Source of the DNA: Misgurnus anguillicaudatus
Lineage: Eukaryota > Chordata > Actinopteri > Cypriniformes > Cobitidae
Assembly: GCF_027580225.2 (NCBI RefSeq)
Contig: NC_073353.2
Coordinates: 39,362,001 to 39,426,000 of the forward strand
Length of the DNA: 64,000 nucleotides
Direction: 5' to 3'
Part shown: piece by piece, positions 44,901-49,484 of the stretch
Layout: each line of letters opens with the position of its first letter
Position numbering within the stretch: the first letter of the stretch is position 1
Program-made: the position numbers and the translations under genes
The notes under the pieces: generated by a model
Seen by the model: only the letters and a program-made list of their open reading frames with translations
The model's database searches: none
What the model was told of the DNA's origin: nothing

Positions 44901-47100
44901 CAGTTCAGAGTCGTGAGTCGTGGTTTTGAAGTCGTGATTCAGGTTACAGGTTGCCTGGAACACAGCATTAGTCACAGACTAAAATCCATGTTTGAGCTGC
45001 CTTAATTTAAAACCATCTTGTACATATTTTGGAAATATGAAGGGGAAATGTTATGTTGGCAGTTTGAAAATGATGTCTTTTCTTTGTCAAAATGTATAGA
45101 AAAGGCCTGGTATTTGCGGCAAACTATTTTGTATCCCATATGAAAAGCCAACTCTGTTTGTATGTGTAGTTTTTATTTTTAGTGGTTTAATTGTGTTAGG
45201 ATGCGTTATGTGTTATGTTATGGCCATCTGGAGATAATGGTGAAATTATTACTGTAGTGTCTAATAAGCCCATGAGGGCTGGGCACCATATGACACTTAA
45301 ATAAATATATCAATTGATCAAAAAAAAAAATGTACTGACTGTCAGGAAAAACTCTGAGTCGAGTCTCATGCGAATTAAAGGATGTTTATTCAGAAGAGAA
45401 GAGATAGATAGATAAGAGAAAACACAATAATCCTCAATCCACTGGAGATGACGGAGACCACACGCGGCGTCCAGCGATGTAATCCTCAATGAAGGCAGGA
45501 ATTCCGAAGGAGAGGTAATCCACACAAATCAGCACGAAACTCCTCAGCAAACCGGAAAGGCTGGCGTACTGCTTAAAGATGAGGCAACCCAGCTGCACCC
45601 GAGAAGGACAGAGTTCAGATGAGGACAACAACACAGTCACACACCGGCTGAGGATCCCGGGCAGATGCAGGCATCCGAATGTCGGCGACAGGAGCTGAGA
45701 CAAGAGCAAAGAAGAGCGACAGGATCTTCGAAACAACTGACTGGACTGGACGTGTGACTACGATTGACCATGACAATGAGCGCATGACGAGAGACAGCAC
45801 GGAGGACTATAAATAGAGATAGGAAACGAGACAGAGCTGGCGAATGATTACAGAAACGAGCGGGAGGGGCAAGTGCACACGTGAGGAACCGTCACCAACA
45901 GGTAAAAAACAAACACACACATACACACCACAGATCACCCAGGAGTCGTGACGCTGACATATCTTAACATATATCAGCCCTGCTGACAAAACCAGCATAC
46001 CAGCAAGACCAGCATATGTTGTGTTTTGGTGCTGGTTTGCTAGTGAACACCAGCTAAACCAGCACCAGCATTAGCACCAGCTAAACCAGCACCAAACCAG
46101 CATTAGCACCAGCATCCCATGCTGGTCATACCAGCAAGACCAGCATATGTTGTGTTTTGGTGCTGGTATGCTGGTGACCACCAGCTAAACCAGCATAGAC
46201 CAGCATAATTCCCATGCTGGTTTGATGCTATTTTTTTCAGCAGGAAGTGCCATTGTTTTGTCTCAAGATGCACACCAGTAATGTATTTTTGTTGTATATG
46301 TTTGTAAAACTGCTTAAATGTCTGAATATAACTAAGGCCTCCTGAATTAATCTAAACCCTGTCCGGGAAACTGGCTCACAAAGTTTTATAAAATTTACAT
46401 TACTGTAAGTTGTGCTTTAACAGGTGATTCATTCAATCTATCGCTTTAATTTAATTATTTATTGGTGTATAAAAGATAATGAAATTTTTAGCACGCAGCT
46501 GAACTTCCACAATGCTAAATGGGATGTGTGTGGTTCCTCTCTTTTACAGATTTATAAGGGTTATGTAGATGATAGCAGAAACACAGACAATGCATGGCTG
46601 GAAGCCACTATCCTCACACTTCACTTTGACAAAAACAGTCCAGTGATGTCACAAATAAACACGATTGTGAGTATATAAAACATTCCTTCATGCTCAATAT
46701 AAATAACTGCAAAGGGCACCATTACACCTGCTATGAGCTTTACATGATCTGTCTCACTGCATGTTGACATAAGATTTATAAAAGATCAATAAAATCTTGT
46801 ACGTTTTGATAATTGCTCTTATTTATATTCTGTGTGTAGTATTGTTAGTCATGTTCATGACAGACTTAGTCACGAAACATTAAGGCCTAAACAAATATTT
46901 TGTATGAATTGGCTTATATTTGGTATAAGCTTGCCTGCAATATTTCAAGTCACAACCAAGTTGTCTATTTACAGGTTGAGAGCACGTCACCATCTCACCA
47001 GCACTTTCAATGGCAAGAAGTGAGCATCAAAACATGTTTGTGTCCATACCAAAGAGAAGCTTTACGTCTCATAGCGCAGCGTCACAACACAAACTTCTGA
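11045..47100 (+). CDS. trpm2: trpm2, 3' half: TRPM2-type cation channel with NUDT9-H domain (21 exons)
   Basis: TRPM2 is a plasma-membrane Ca2+-permeable channel gated by ADP-ribose and Ca2+. I assembled the exons by reading protein similarity across GT-AG borders: 11045-11175, 11249-11394, 11510-11622, 11859-11957, 16437-16662, 17977-18095, 18200-18338, 24907-25078, 34987-35167, 35436-35617, 42371-42503, 42736-42823, 42912-42990, 43168-43316, 43417-43466, 43688-43723, 43831-43917, 44161-44240, 44380-44481, 46550-46666, 46975-47100. Together they give about 850 codons, matching the second half of the roughly 1,500-residue vertebrate protein. The N-terminal MHR region is left of the window. 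Order: pre-S1, S1-S6, TRP helix, coiled coil, NUDT9-H, stop TGA at 47098. The C-terminal NUDT9-H part (NPGGRTG, LPGG, YKGYVDD, NTDNAW) separates TRPM2 from the other TRPM channels. All phases fit except exon 18 to 19, where one extra base would put a stop straight after LPGG. Introns are swollen by mobile elements. Confidence 0.93.
11456..11508. repeat. (GTCT)n microsatellite forming a 3' splice site
   Basis: Thirteen or so GTCT units end in GTCTGTAG, which is the acceptor of the trpm2 exon beginning at 11510. Confidence 0.93.
12070..12530. repeat. Older interspersed repeat interrupted by the second DIRS-like element (left part)
   Basis: Contains GCCGAGTTCAAACTGCATGA and TTTTCACACTGCGTGATT. 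Related motifs (TTTTCACACTGTGTGATTG, GTGCATGATTTTCG) reappear right of the DIRS-like element at 16205-16350, as expected if it landed inside this repeat. Confidence 0.45.
13485..13720. repeat. Direct duplication inside the DIRS-like element
   Basis: GGTGATAACTTCAACGATCC, ATAAATAACCTGTGTTGA(C/T)A and GGTGCCCAAGTGAGTGATCT occur at 13486-13555 and again at 13650-13720, about 165 bases apart. Confidence 0.88.
13550..14610. repeat. Long inverted repeat with about 100-bp arms
   Basis: The arm at 13550-13650 (GTTTTTCCGCTACGATACTG, GGTCTTATGGCTGTTATTTT, GAGACGGCGGCCTCAGACTT) is matched inverted at 14513-14610 with very few differences. It is not part of the DIRS terminal repeats. Confidence 0.85.
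16437..16662 (+). CDS. trpm2: trpm2 exon 5: S1 and S2
   Basis: The exon begins after CCAG and is read as [20 protein letters not shown], followed by S1 ([20 protein letters not shown]) and S2 ([18 protein letters not shown]), ending at a GTGAGA donor. The E and Q of EEVRQ at the S2 end are the positions that, in the TRPM family, take part in the intracellular Ca2+ site. The upstream intron (11958-16436) contains a DIRS-like element. Confidence 0.93.
16781..17076. mobile_element. hAT-type MITE, first of an abutting pair
   Basis: The termini CAGTGGTTCCCAAACT and AGTTTGAAACCACTG are inverted repeats. Flanking 8-bp sequences CCCTAGAG (16773-16780) and CGCTAGAG (17077-17084) are a target duplication with one mismatch. 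There is no coding sequence; the interior is rich in GGCCCCCC runs. Confidence 0.88.
17085..17278. mobile_element. hAT-type MITE, second of an abutting pair
   Basis: The termini CAGGGGTGGGCA and TGCCCACCCCTG are perfect inverted repeats. Flanks are CGCTAGAG (17077-17084, shared with the neighbour) and CCCTAGAG (17279-17286). Confidence 0.88.
17732..18603. repeat. Direct repeat pair flanking trpm2 exons 6-7
   Basis: GGTAAAAGGGAAGTC, TCTAATACTCC and AGAAGAACTAACAAAGAGTA occur at 17732-17815 and 18534-18603. The two exons lie between the copies. Confidence 0.85.
17977..18338 (+). CDS. trpm2: trpm2 exons 6-7: S2-S3 loop, S3, S4 and S4-S5 linker
   Basis: Exon 17977-18095 reads [20 protein letters not shown], then [19 protein letters not shown] (S3). 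Its N and D in WNILD match the S3 half of the TRPM Ca2+ site. Exon 18200-18338 reads [40 protein letters not shown], ending IIIVRRM, which is S4 plus linker and close to mammalian TRPM2. Junction phase is 2 then 0. Near-identical 70-85 bp repeat copies flank this exon pair at 17732-17815 and 18534-18603. Confidence 0.94.
18687..19310. repeat. TIR element copy with inner repeats
   Basis: The left edge GGGGCGGTTCTAGACC and the right edge AAGCCCTGTCTCGGAAACCG, CCCC are roughly inverted. The right 110 bases (ATATTTTAAGATATGACAG, AGTCTAGAACTAGGCTTAAG) belong to the same family as the host element at 44692-46378. The middle has GCTGCAAGCAGCGATGGAAG, GGCCCTCGCA, a start seen in many fish dispersed repeats. 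Confidence 0.5.
20090..20560. repeat. Dispersed repeat homologous to 3965-4350
   Basis: GAGATACAGATG, CGAATCCAGTCTGTTTCAGA, CCAATGACCATTTT, GCGTATAATCCGTGAAATAT and TTTACATCAGATTTCGCATG occur in the same order in both places, so this is a second partial copy of the 3694-5478 family. Confidence 0.8.
20892..21961. mobile_element. TIR element GGGGCCTCATTTATAAA (middle of the stack)
   Basis: Perfect 17-bp terminal inverted repeats lie at 20892-20908 and 21945-21961, with related sub-terminal sequence (GTGTGTAGGATCC against the GTACACACG side). It has no coding sequence and is itself interrupted by the palindromic element at 20991-21757. Confidence 0.82.
20991..21757. mobile_element. Palindromic element with about 270-bp arms (inner)
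   Basis: Arms 20991-21260 and 21470-21757 are inverted: ATTGTTTATGATGAAATAGA, CTTCCTAAAATGCATTAAAC and GTTCACTGATATGATCACAC are found in both. The centre (21261-21470) is unique. Such long arms would fold into a hairpin transcript. Confidence 0.82.
22860..23859. mobile_element. hAT non-autonomous element, 1,000 bp
   Basis: The 15-bp perfect terminal inverted repeat TAGAGGTCTACACGG is flanked by a perfect 8-bp duplication GTGTTTGG (22852-22859 and 23860-23867). Subterminal regions are packed with CGGGTC/GACCCG-type motifs, typical transposase-binding clusters. No transposase frame. Confidence 0.93.
24590..24640. repeat. Short perfect hairpin
   Basis: TTCCTTCTTTCAATGA and TCATTGAAAGAAGGAA form a 16-bp stem with a loop of about 20 bases, within a diverged repeat region without genes. 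Confidence 0.8.
24907..25078 (+). CDS. trpm2: trpm2 exon 8: S5 and pore helix
   Basis: The exon begins after CTACAG and reads [20 protein letters not shown] (S5), then [20 protein letters not shown] and [26 protein letters not shown] takes the place of the mammalian selectivity-filter stretch FGQIPGYID, so the G and P are kept while Q is N. The exon ends in phase 1 at a GTAAGA donor and joins 34987 across a 9.9 kb intron holding hAT, Ngaro and L2 insertions. Confidence 0.94.
25619..26689. mobile_element. hAT-type element abutting the Ngaro retrotransposon
   Basis: The termini TAAGGTGACCAGA and TCTGGTCACCTTA are inverted. The 8-bp flanks CACTATAT (25611-25618) and CCCTATAT (26690-26697) differ by one base. 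Subterminal blocks pair loosely (CTGGGGACAT with ACTGGGATGT). No transposase frame is seen. A smaller element at 25758-26114 is nested inside. Confidence 0.85.
25758..26114. mobile_element. MITE with CACTGCAAAAAA termini, nested in the hAT element
   Basis: CACTGCAAAAAA at the left and TTTTTTGCAGTG at the right. The inner AAAACAAGCAAAAAAATCTG, CCAATGG sequence is also present around 17640-17690, another copy of the family. Confidence 0.8.
27017..27035. repeat. (AAT)n tail of the L2 insertion
   Basis: AATAATAATAATAATAATA on the plus strand is the ATT-type 3' tail of the minus-strand LINE, beside the target duplication. Confidence 0.9.
27150..28760 (-). CDS. L2 ORF2 reverse transcriptase part
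   Basis: A 536-codon open frame with all RT blocks: [58 protein letters not shown] (catalytic D), [20 protein letters not shown] and [12 protein letters not shown] (YADD), then SLGVVLD and the C-terminal [13 protein letters not shown] and [11 protein letters not shown] region. The blocks and the C-terminal LHWLPV motif are those of fish L2-clade LINEs. No stop is seen inside, so the RT core is intact although separated from the endonuclease by one frameshift. Confidence 0.93.
   Translation of the reverse strand: MLNHDSALSLLCSFKPPTVEEISCLIRQSKSSTCQLDPLPTHLVKACLSTLSGIVTDIIHSSLTSGVVPSSFKVAVITPRLKKPGADPNNFSNFRPISNLPFVSKVLEKVVASQVHAHLSKNSLSKKFQSGFRPLHSTETAMVKVVNDLLIAADSGLLTLLILLDLSAAFDTISHHVLLDRLLSIGITGIPLTWFRSYLTGRTQFVQLKNFRSYSSSVTAGVPQGSVLGPLLFIIYLLPLGNILRKYGISFHCYADDTQLYLSSKPNSTLLSTSLSDCLEEIKSWFSHNFLKLNTDKTEVLLVGTKSNLSKSNSFTISIDNSTISPSSQVKSLGVVLDSTLSFEKHVNNITRSAYFHLRNISRLRPFLSPNSSAILVHALVTSRIDYCNSLLFGLPHKLLHKLQLVQNSAARIITRTSSIEHISPVLYHLHWLPVKYRVEYKILLLTFKALHNLAPLYLSELLHIYTPKRTLRSSSSVSLVVPPVRLVTMGSRAFSFAAPNLWNSLPKSLQESECLVTFKSRLKTYLFKLAFSDQF
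28826..29804 (-). pseudogene. L2 ORF2 endonuclease part, N-terminus missing
   Basis: The apurinic-type endonuclease nicks target DNA for reverse transcription. Visible: [37 protein letters not shown] (catalytic D and N), [10 protein letters not shown] and [11 protein letters not shown] (catalytic SDH). The first part of the domain is lost by 5' truncation. The frame stops at 28826 because the T run near 28830 is one base short; adding one base would continue directly into the RT frame. Confidence 0.9.
29945..30120 (-). repeat. Ngaro B1 direct repeat
   Basis: It matches 26698-26868 (B2) at most positions. Differences include CTAGGGGCGAAGG against CCGGGGCGAATG and GGGGAAGGAGCC against CAAGGAAGTAGCC, so the two copies have begun to diverge. 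Confidence 0.88.
30120..30547 (-). pseudogene. Possible Ngaro tyrosine-recombinase N-terminal remnant
   Basis: Minus-strand frames here carry [14 protein letters not shown] and [19 protein letters not shown]. They loosely resemble the N-terminal core-binding half of Ngaro recombinases, which is expected at this place in the element. No H-x-x-R or Tyr motif of the catalytic half is found before B1, so the recombinase is missing or truncated. The call rests mainly on position. Confidence 0.35.
30640..31325. repeat. Minisatellite of about 80 bp, eight copies plus a decayed one, inside Ngaro
   Basis: GGCCCCTGCGGGGGCGGTCG recurs near 30648, 30728, 30815, 30890, 30977, 31056, 31138 and 31218; a decayed unit is at 31292. 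Units alternate between two spacer types (one with TTGGAAAGGGAAGGTTTTAT, one with GAAGTCGACTGCTGCGGC). CCCCTGCGGGGG is a palindrome in each unit. Confidence 0.93.
31491..32189 (-). pseudogene. Ngaro RNase H
   Basis: A 232-codon frame. [15 protein letters not shown] has the first catalytic [17 protein letters not shown] the [17 protein letters not shown] the second D, and [12 protein letters not shown] the final D region. It is separated from the RT by frame breaks near 32190 and 32390. The connection stretch ([29 protein letters not shown]) lies in between in other frames. Confidence 0.85.
32397..33584 (-). CDS. Ngaro reverse transcriptase, N-terminal and palm region
   Basis: A 395-codon frame. 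The N-terminal 130 residues are Pro/Ala-rich and include the 20-residue repeats described separately. RT motifs: [36 protein letters not shown] (catalytic D), [17 protein letters not shown] and VVHLLDDFL (catalytic DD, with LLDD in place of YxDD, as in Ngaro/DIRS-like RTs). It overlaps the gag-like frame by about 356 bases. Confidence 0.87.
   Translation of the reverse strand: MLPLTATASLLPLQLPSPGQWPAAPPSICHTGLRSAAAPAASIFHSHIFPTFAAGADSSVRMPPLTSQAPVFATGADTSVRMPPLTSQAPGFAAGADTSVRMPPLTSQAPAPSMTFQPDIFAHGSTQSVRLPPQAAPAASFSVDSVPQTRQPFTLATKKSYKYLSTPVNISCLSTELASHPNDNFTSYLLNGLSQGFNPGVLASPTSSMICPNLQSALVEPETIDLLIQKEVNEKFIMGPFSAPPFSTFRVSPIGVATRKFSGKKRLIFDLSSPHSSPFPSINSLIPLEEFSLNYHDIDQAITLIKNAGRGAWMAKVDITSAFKIMPIHPDFWHLFGKCWRNKFYFSVRLTFGCRSSPKIFDMLSEAICWILSNNYPIPHVVHLLDDFLNHISSR
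33229..34143 (-). CDS. Ngaro gag-like ORF
   Basis: A 304-codon frame starting [20 protein letters not shown] directly inside the A1 repeat. It is rich in Ser, Arg and Pro; a central part ([39 protein letters not shown]) looks like a SAP-type helix-turn-helix, common in Ngaro ORF1. The C-terminus consists of three 20-residue repeats ([19 protein letters not shown]). Function as nucleic-acid-binding gag is inferred from position. Confidence 0.75.
   Translation of the reverse strand: MSRQLNVAQEMHRTAQDSPGPFNSGRDVSIEPEASPQAGRSSRTAERTPRRKRPSPRTPQRRSPPSPASSYASASPGIPDIKKWTVLGLRLALENADIPFSRKQTKAQLFILLRDSRRATQPPQTAVSASSDSSSSQARSTPYSRKTSGKTKRSQRRRMNPSASLGRPLMSPAASTQARKPDRQREHASAHGNGFAPPTATSFSRPMACCPSVYLSHGVAFSSSAGRFYLSLSHFSHFCRRSRLEREDASANESGSGFRHRSRHEREDASANESGPGFCRRSRHEREDASANESGPGTLYDFST
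33259..33438. repeat. Three exact-period 60-bp repeats in overlapping ORFs
   Basis: CTGACTCGTTAGCGGAGGCA, TCCTCACGCTCG(T/A)GTCGGCT, CCTG(C/T)GGC recurs at 33261, 33321 and 33381. Because the period is divisible by three, both the gag-like and RT frames stay open and each encodes its own 20-residue repeat. Confidence 0.93.
34144..34380 (-). repeat. Ngaro A1 repeat (5' end of element)
   Basis: Matches the two halves of A2 (26919-27016 and 29805-29945). It holds ATGTTTTATATAAACAAGG on the minus strand, a TATA-like TTTATATAAA about 230 bases before the gag-like start, a fair promoter candidate. Confidence 0.87.
34987..35617 (+). CDS. trpm2: trpm2 exons 9-10: outer pore, S6 and TRP helix
   Basis: Exon 34987-35167 reads [20 protein letters not shown], then S6 ([27 protein letters not shown]). 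The two cysteines are 12 residues apart, as in the disulfide loop of the mammalian TRPM2 pore, and NAT is a possible glycosylation site. Exon 35436-35617 reads [40 protein letters not shown] and [15 protein letters not shown], which is the TRP helix and following rib helix. Its donor is the GTGAGT at 35618. Confidence 0.94.
35955..36590. repeat. MITE end and CA-rich dispersed repeat
   Basis: GAGTCCCTTTGGGGGTAAAA, ATGACCCC at 35964 is answered by the inverse GGGGTCATTTTTAGCCCCAA at 42145. Between 36130 and 36590 are two CA-rich tracts enclosing GTGTTGTCGGGACATTCCAT and GGGGACCTCAAAATGTCCCC, a repeat whose edges are CA microsatellites. Confidence 0.6.
37098..37251 (+). repeat. Truncated 5' LTR
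   Basis: It matches the last 150 bases of the 3' LTR (TTTGATCTGCCTGCCTGTAC, CTTCTGCCTAACGTCTTGGA, CTGAGCCCTCATTACA). About 245 bases of U3/R at the left are missing. Confidence 0.9.
37220..37897 (+). pseudogene. Chromovirus gag
   Basis: It starts [20 protein letters not shown] within the LTR end, then [20 protein letters not shown], a stop, and continues in another frame from 37481: [40 protein letters not shown] and AVHIDNL, a typical retrotransposon capsid. It ends [12 protein letters not shown] where a CCHC zinc knuckle (CFNCGKxGHxxxxC) would be expected, partly decayed. It also looks internally shortened around 37360-37400. Confidence 0.85.
37956..38210 (+). pseudogene. Chromovirus aspartic protease
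   Basis: [20 protein letters not shown] carries the DSGS active site (DSG/DTG), followed by [16 protein letters not shown]. The frame breaks at 38210; the continuation ([20 protein letters not shown]) is in the next frame, so a small indel separates protease and RT. Confidence 0.87.
38246..39930 (+). pseudogene. Chromovirus reverse transcriptase, split by a TTAA element
   Basis: The first part, 38246-39204, has [57 protein letters not shown] (catalytic D), [20 protein letters not shown] and [12 protein letters not shown] (catalytic DD). After the insertion, 39690-39930 continues [44 protein letters not shown] (start of RNase H, catalytic D), ending at a TGA that stands where a glycine codon is expected. 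Confidence 0.92.
39205..39685. mobile_element. piggyBac-like MITE with TTAA target duplication
   Basis: TTAA at 39201-39204 and 39686-39689 flanks the insert. The ends CTCT...AGAG are inverted (TTAACTCT and AGAGTTAA). Removing it restores the reading order [12 protein letters not shown] of the RT. There is no transposase frame. Confidence 0.87.
39931..41160 (+). pseudogene. Chromovirus RNase H C-terminus and integrase
   Basis: [40 protein letters not shown] and KADALSR close RNase H. Integrase follows: HHCC-type zinc region [14 protein letters not shown]...SCRVCAQSK, then [20 protein letters not shown] (catalytic D), [20 protein letters not shown] (catalytic D), and after an in-frame TAG near 40916 [17 protein letters not shown] (catalytic E). 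The frame is lost again around 41150. Confidence 0.92.
41159..41717 (+). pseudogene. Integrase C-terminus and chromodomain
   Basis: 41159-41479 reads [46 protein letters not shown] (the GPY/F-type module). In a second frame, 41448-41717 reads [33 protein letters not shown], a chromodomain with the aromatic Y, W and Y positions. In chromoviruses this domain guides integration to chromatin marks. Confidence 0.9.
41730..42129 (+). repeat. Gypsy 3' LTR
   Basis: TGTAACGTCC to CTCATTACA, 400 bases with TG...CA ends, preceded by the purine tract AAAGGGGGGGAAT. Its last 150 bases match 37098-37251 with several differences. Confidence 0.92.
42371..42990 (+). CDS. trpm2: trpm2 exons 11-13: post-TRP helices and C-terminal coiled coil
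   Basis: Exon 42371-42503 reads [20 protein letters not shown] and ends HRIQDTAEK; its donor GTACTG is weak. Exon 42736-42823 reads [28 protein letters not shown], a heptad-rich coiled-coil segment. Exon 42912-42990 reads [20 protein letters not shown] and ends LEPPLL. In TRPM channels this coiled coil helps tetramer assembly. The spacing and phases fit the junctions on both sides (from 35617, and into 43168). Confidence 0.88.
43168..44481 (+). CDS. trpm2: trpm2 exons 14-19: NUDT9-H domain, first two thirds
   Basis: Exon 43168-43316 reads [20 protein letters not shown] and then [26 protein letters not shown], the entry to NUDT9-H. Short exons 43417-43466 ([16 protein letters not shown]) and 43688-43723 ([11 protein letters not shown]) follow. 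Exon 43831-43917 gives [29 protein letters not shown]. Exon 44161-44240 gives [27 protein letters not shown]. Exon 44380-44481 gives [33 protein letters not shown]. The active Nudix signature REFGEE of NUDT9 is replaced by ERILGKK, so hydrolase activity is unlikely, as in other vertebrate TRPM2. Exon 18 ends in phase 1 but exon 19 needs phase 0, so canonical splicing would hit TAA directly after LPGG. Confidence 0.88.
44722..44968. mobile_element. Palindromic MITE
   Basis: The arms ATGCTGCGTTCCAGG...ACGACTTCAAAACCACGACT at left and the inverse AGTCGTGGTTTTGAAGTCGT...CCTGGAACACAGCAT at right are about 60 bp each, with a spacer of roughly 120 bp. Confidence 0.87.
45022..45330 (+). mobile_element. 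Retroposed mRNA 3' end (processed 3' UTR fragment)
   Basis: The 310-bp unique segment ends TTAAATAAATATATCAATTG, ATC, then a run of ten or eleven A. AATAAA lies about 18 bases before the A tract, like a cleaved transcript. TGTAC flanks it on both sides (45017-45021 and 45331-45335), a plausible target duplication. No coding frame; the parent gene is not recognised. Confidence 0.6.
45340..45959 (-). repeat. Solo LTR, minus orientation
   Basis: Read on the minus strand it begins TGTCAGCGTCACGACTCC and ends TTTTTCCTGACA, so its ends are TGTCA and TGACA. It carries CTATTTATAGTCC as a TATA box and GAATAAACATCC as a polyadenylation signal in the right order. No gag or pol flank it. CTGAC at 45335-45339 and 45954-45958 may be a duplication of the insertion site. 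Confidence 0.72.
45978..46246. repeat. CAGCA/CTGGT-rich MITE
   Basis: CCCTGCTGACAAAACCAGCA at the left is answered by ATGCTATTTTTTTCAGCAGG at the right. In between, ACCAGCA/TGCTGGT repeats occur in both orientations, including two copies of CCAGCAAGACCAGCATATGT. Confidence 0.8.
46550..47100 (+). CDS. trpm2: trpm2 exons 20-21: end of NUDT9-H and stop
   Basis: Exon 46550-46666 reads [39 protein letters not shown]; the YKGYxDDxRNTDNAW block is the best-kept signature of vertebrate TRPM2. Exon 46975-47100 reads [41 protein letters not shown], then TGA. The FQWQEV stretch corresponds to the mammalian RWQVVD turn. I see no AATAAA in the 700 bases after the stop. A SINE-like repeat starts 26 bases downstream at 47126, so the 3' end of the transcript is not placed. 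Confidence 0.93.
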
Positions 47101-47125
47101 TCTTCAGGAAAACACACACACACAA

Positions 47126-47500
47126 CATTTACATTTATTCATTTAGCTGACGCTTTTTTAAATATATTTAACAATTGCTATATATGTCAGAGGTCGCACG
47201 CCTCTGGAGCAACTAGGGGTTAAGTGTCTTGCTCAAGGACACAGTGGATTCACTCACAGTGGATTCGAACCCGGGTCTCTCACACCAAAGGCGTGTGTCT
47301 TATTCAGGGGCGTCGGACTAGGGGTAAAACCAGTACTGATTACCAGGGCCCCAAAGGAAGAGAGGACCTTTAAAAAGTCTGAAATATATTATGGGGTGGG
47401 GCATGGGGGCCCATCAGGACTGACTATGCATAGGGCCCGAGATCTTGTGCAACGCCCCTGGTCTTATTCACTGCGCCTACATCAAAAACTATTACTTCAC
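47126..47500. mobile_element. SINE-like repeat with a tRNA-type B box
   Basis: TTTACATTTATTCATTTAGC, TGACGCTTTT and CTTGCTCAAGGACACAGTGG, GGATTCGAACCCGGGTCTCT, then CACTGCGCC. GGATTCGAACCC is a B-box-like motif of Pol III promoters. The copy is interrupted at 47305-47460. Confidence 0.65.
47305..47460. mobile_element. hAT-type MITE, 156 bp, inserted in the SINE
   Basis: Termini CAGGGGCGTCGG and GCAACGCCCCTG are near inverted repeats, with perfect 8-bp duplication GTCTTATT at 47297-47304 and 47461-47468. Confidence 0.9.
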
Positions 47501-47928
47501 CAACCCACACAACTGTTTTACCTGTGATGAAAAGCTTGAATTCATGGGAATGATCTTTAATCAAGATGTTATTTGAAAGAAAAGACACTGTTGGCAAACA
47601 AAATTGTGAAGATTATGGCTGCTTTGTATTCATTTTAAAATCTGCCATTCGTCTGACAAAGACTTCGTCTTACAAAGAACTGCATGTCAGTGTATCATTT
47701 TATTTCAATTTTCTAATTCATTTCTTATTTAATTCATTTTAATTTTTGCTGTCTGGGTCAATATGAATGTGGTTGATGAGCTTTTTTTTCAATATAGGAT
47801 AGTATTGCCTTATTCGTTTACAGGATGCAATAATGTTTAACAAATGCATAGATGCCATAGATGTATAGATACAGTTGCAATCAGAAATATTCAACCCCCT
47901 CACCTCAAAAGACATTATGGTAACACTT

Positions 47929-48817
47929 TACAGTAAGGGTGCACTAATAATCATAAATTCATGCTTAACTAATGCACAGATAATACTGAATTAATGTATT
48001 AGTAATGATTATCTAAGCTATTCATTAGCTATTCATTAATGATTGCCTCATTAGCAACTAATGAAGTGTCTGTCTGATTAATATATTAGTTATATATTAA
48101 TTAAATATGTAATTGTGGATTAATTCCATCATCACTTATTTTATTAACTAATAGTGTTAATTAATTTGTTAATTACTATAATGAGCCTAAGCCTTATATT
48201 TCAACTTCCAGATAATACAGGTAAACAACTAATATGCATTAATACAATATTAATAACAACATTAGTAGTGTGTTAATTAATACAATTACTAAATAATGAG
48301 TTAATAATGATGTGCCTCAACAAGTAAAGTCGGTCACACTTTATTTTACGGCATCACAGTTACAGTGTAATTATACATTTATGTGCTAAGTAATAATCAT
48401 TAAAAACATGTACCTACTATAAGGTTGGGGTTAGGAATAGGGTTTGGTTTAGGGTTAGTTGCATGTAACTAAGCATAATTAAAGGAACAGTATGTAAGAA
48501 ATTTATATCAATTAATAATAAAATGGCCCTGATATGTCAGTAGACATTAAGAAATCATTTTCATTTCAAATACTTATATCAGTGACAACAGTGGTCTGGC
48601 CAGGATATTGTCATTTAAAAAGCCCTCAACTGATGTTTATGTTGTCATTTTGTGTATTGGCCACCAGTTGTGTGATTGCAGTACCAGCTTTAGCCACAAG
48701 TTTTGTGATTGCAATATCAGTTTTGGCCACAATCCACATACTGTTCCTTTAACTGTTATTACTATAATAATTACATGTAGCATGTGTAACAAAGACACCG
48801 TAAAATAAAGTGTTACC
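47929..48817. mobile_element. GGTAACACTTTA-ended element(s) inside the Tc1 copy
   Basis: Left GGTAACACTTTACAGTAAGG and right CCGTAAAATAAAGTGTTACC are inverted. A second start, GGTCACACTTTATTTTACGG at 48332, pairs better with the same right end, so 48332-48817 may be one element and 47929-48331 the remnant of a related one. Confidence 0.7.
48479..48752. mobile_element. MITE TTAAAGGAACAGTATG
   Basis: TTAAAGGAACAGTATGT at the left and ACATACTGTTCCTTTAA at the right are perfect 17-bp inverted repeats, nested in the element above. The interior has three near-repeats of GCCACAAGTTTTGTGATTGC. Confidence 0.88.
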
Positions 48818-48889
48818 GTAAAGTCATAATGATATATTTGCAAAACATTAGCTAATGATTAATTAATAATTAATGACCATCACTAGGGT

Positions 48890-49484
48890 TTATAAAAGCT
48901 ATTTATTAAACATTGGTTTCCAAAAACATTGCCAAAAACCCATTTCCATAACCCACTACATTTAAACACAACATTAACATCACAATCTGATGTTGATTTT
49001 CCATATGTCCAAAAAGTTCCAGTTTGGTTTCATCAGTTCATAGAACTGTCTCCCAGAACTCTGTAGTTTTATTCAAATTCCTCCTAGCATATTCTAGTCG
49101 ACTCCTGATTTTCCGTGAAAATCAGGAGTCAAGAGTGGAGTGCGTCTTGGGGTCCAGCCATGAAGTCCTTGCTTATTCAGTGCACGTCTTATAGTGGCCA
49201 CTGAAGCACTTGTACCAGCCTTCATCAGGTCATCGTGTAGCTGTCTTGCAGTCACACAGGGTTGTAGCTGCCCTGACTAAGTTGCTAAGGGCCCTTGATG
49301 AAATTGTGGGCTTTCTTCCACGGTTTGCACCTGTTCCATACGTTTTAAACTTCCTTATAATGCTCCCAATGGTGTCTCTTGGAATGTTAAATATTTTGGA
49401 AATCTTCTTATACCCAAGGCCCTTCAGATGTGATGAAATAATTTCCTCTCTTAGCTTTTGTGGAAGCTCCTTTGTCTTTCCCAT
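48890..49484 (-). pseudogene. Tc1-type transposase, degenerate
   Basis: It starts MGKTKELPQKLREEIISSHL, KGLGYKKISKIFNIPRDTIG, SIIRKFKTYGTGANRGRKPT, two helix-turn-helix DNA-binding modules as in Tc1. The 85-codon frame ends at 49230. Beyond it, other minus frames still show GWTPRRTPLLTP-like and WNQTGTFWTYGKS remnants of the catalytic region, full of stops. The last third is gone. Confidence 0.87.

Larger units (their letters stand above)
44692..46378. mobile_element. TIR host element carrying four nested insertions
   Basis: Termini GGGGCAGTTACCCGGACAGG near 44694 and CCTGTCCGGGAAACTGGCTC near 46356 are inverted. The host sequence is split: 44970-45021 (CACAGACTAAAATCC, TTTGAGCTGCC), the TATCTTAACATATATCAG stretch at 45960-45977, and 46247-46378 (GTGCCATTGTTTTGTCTCAA, GATGCACACCAGTAATG). 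In between lie a palindromic MITE, a 3'-UTR-like retroposon, a solo LTR and a CAGCA-rich MITE. A related end is at 19195-19305. Confidence 0.75.

Noticed and set aside
45310..45998. Minus-strand frames of 60-100 codons in the solo LTR
   Set aside because: They lie across TATA and polyadenylation signals of an LTR, without retroviral motifs.
47250..47290. tRNA gene because of GGATTCGAACCC
   Set aside because: Only a B box is present in a SINE; no cloverleaf or A box at the right distance can be drawn.
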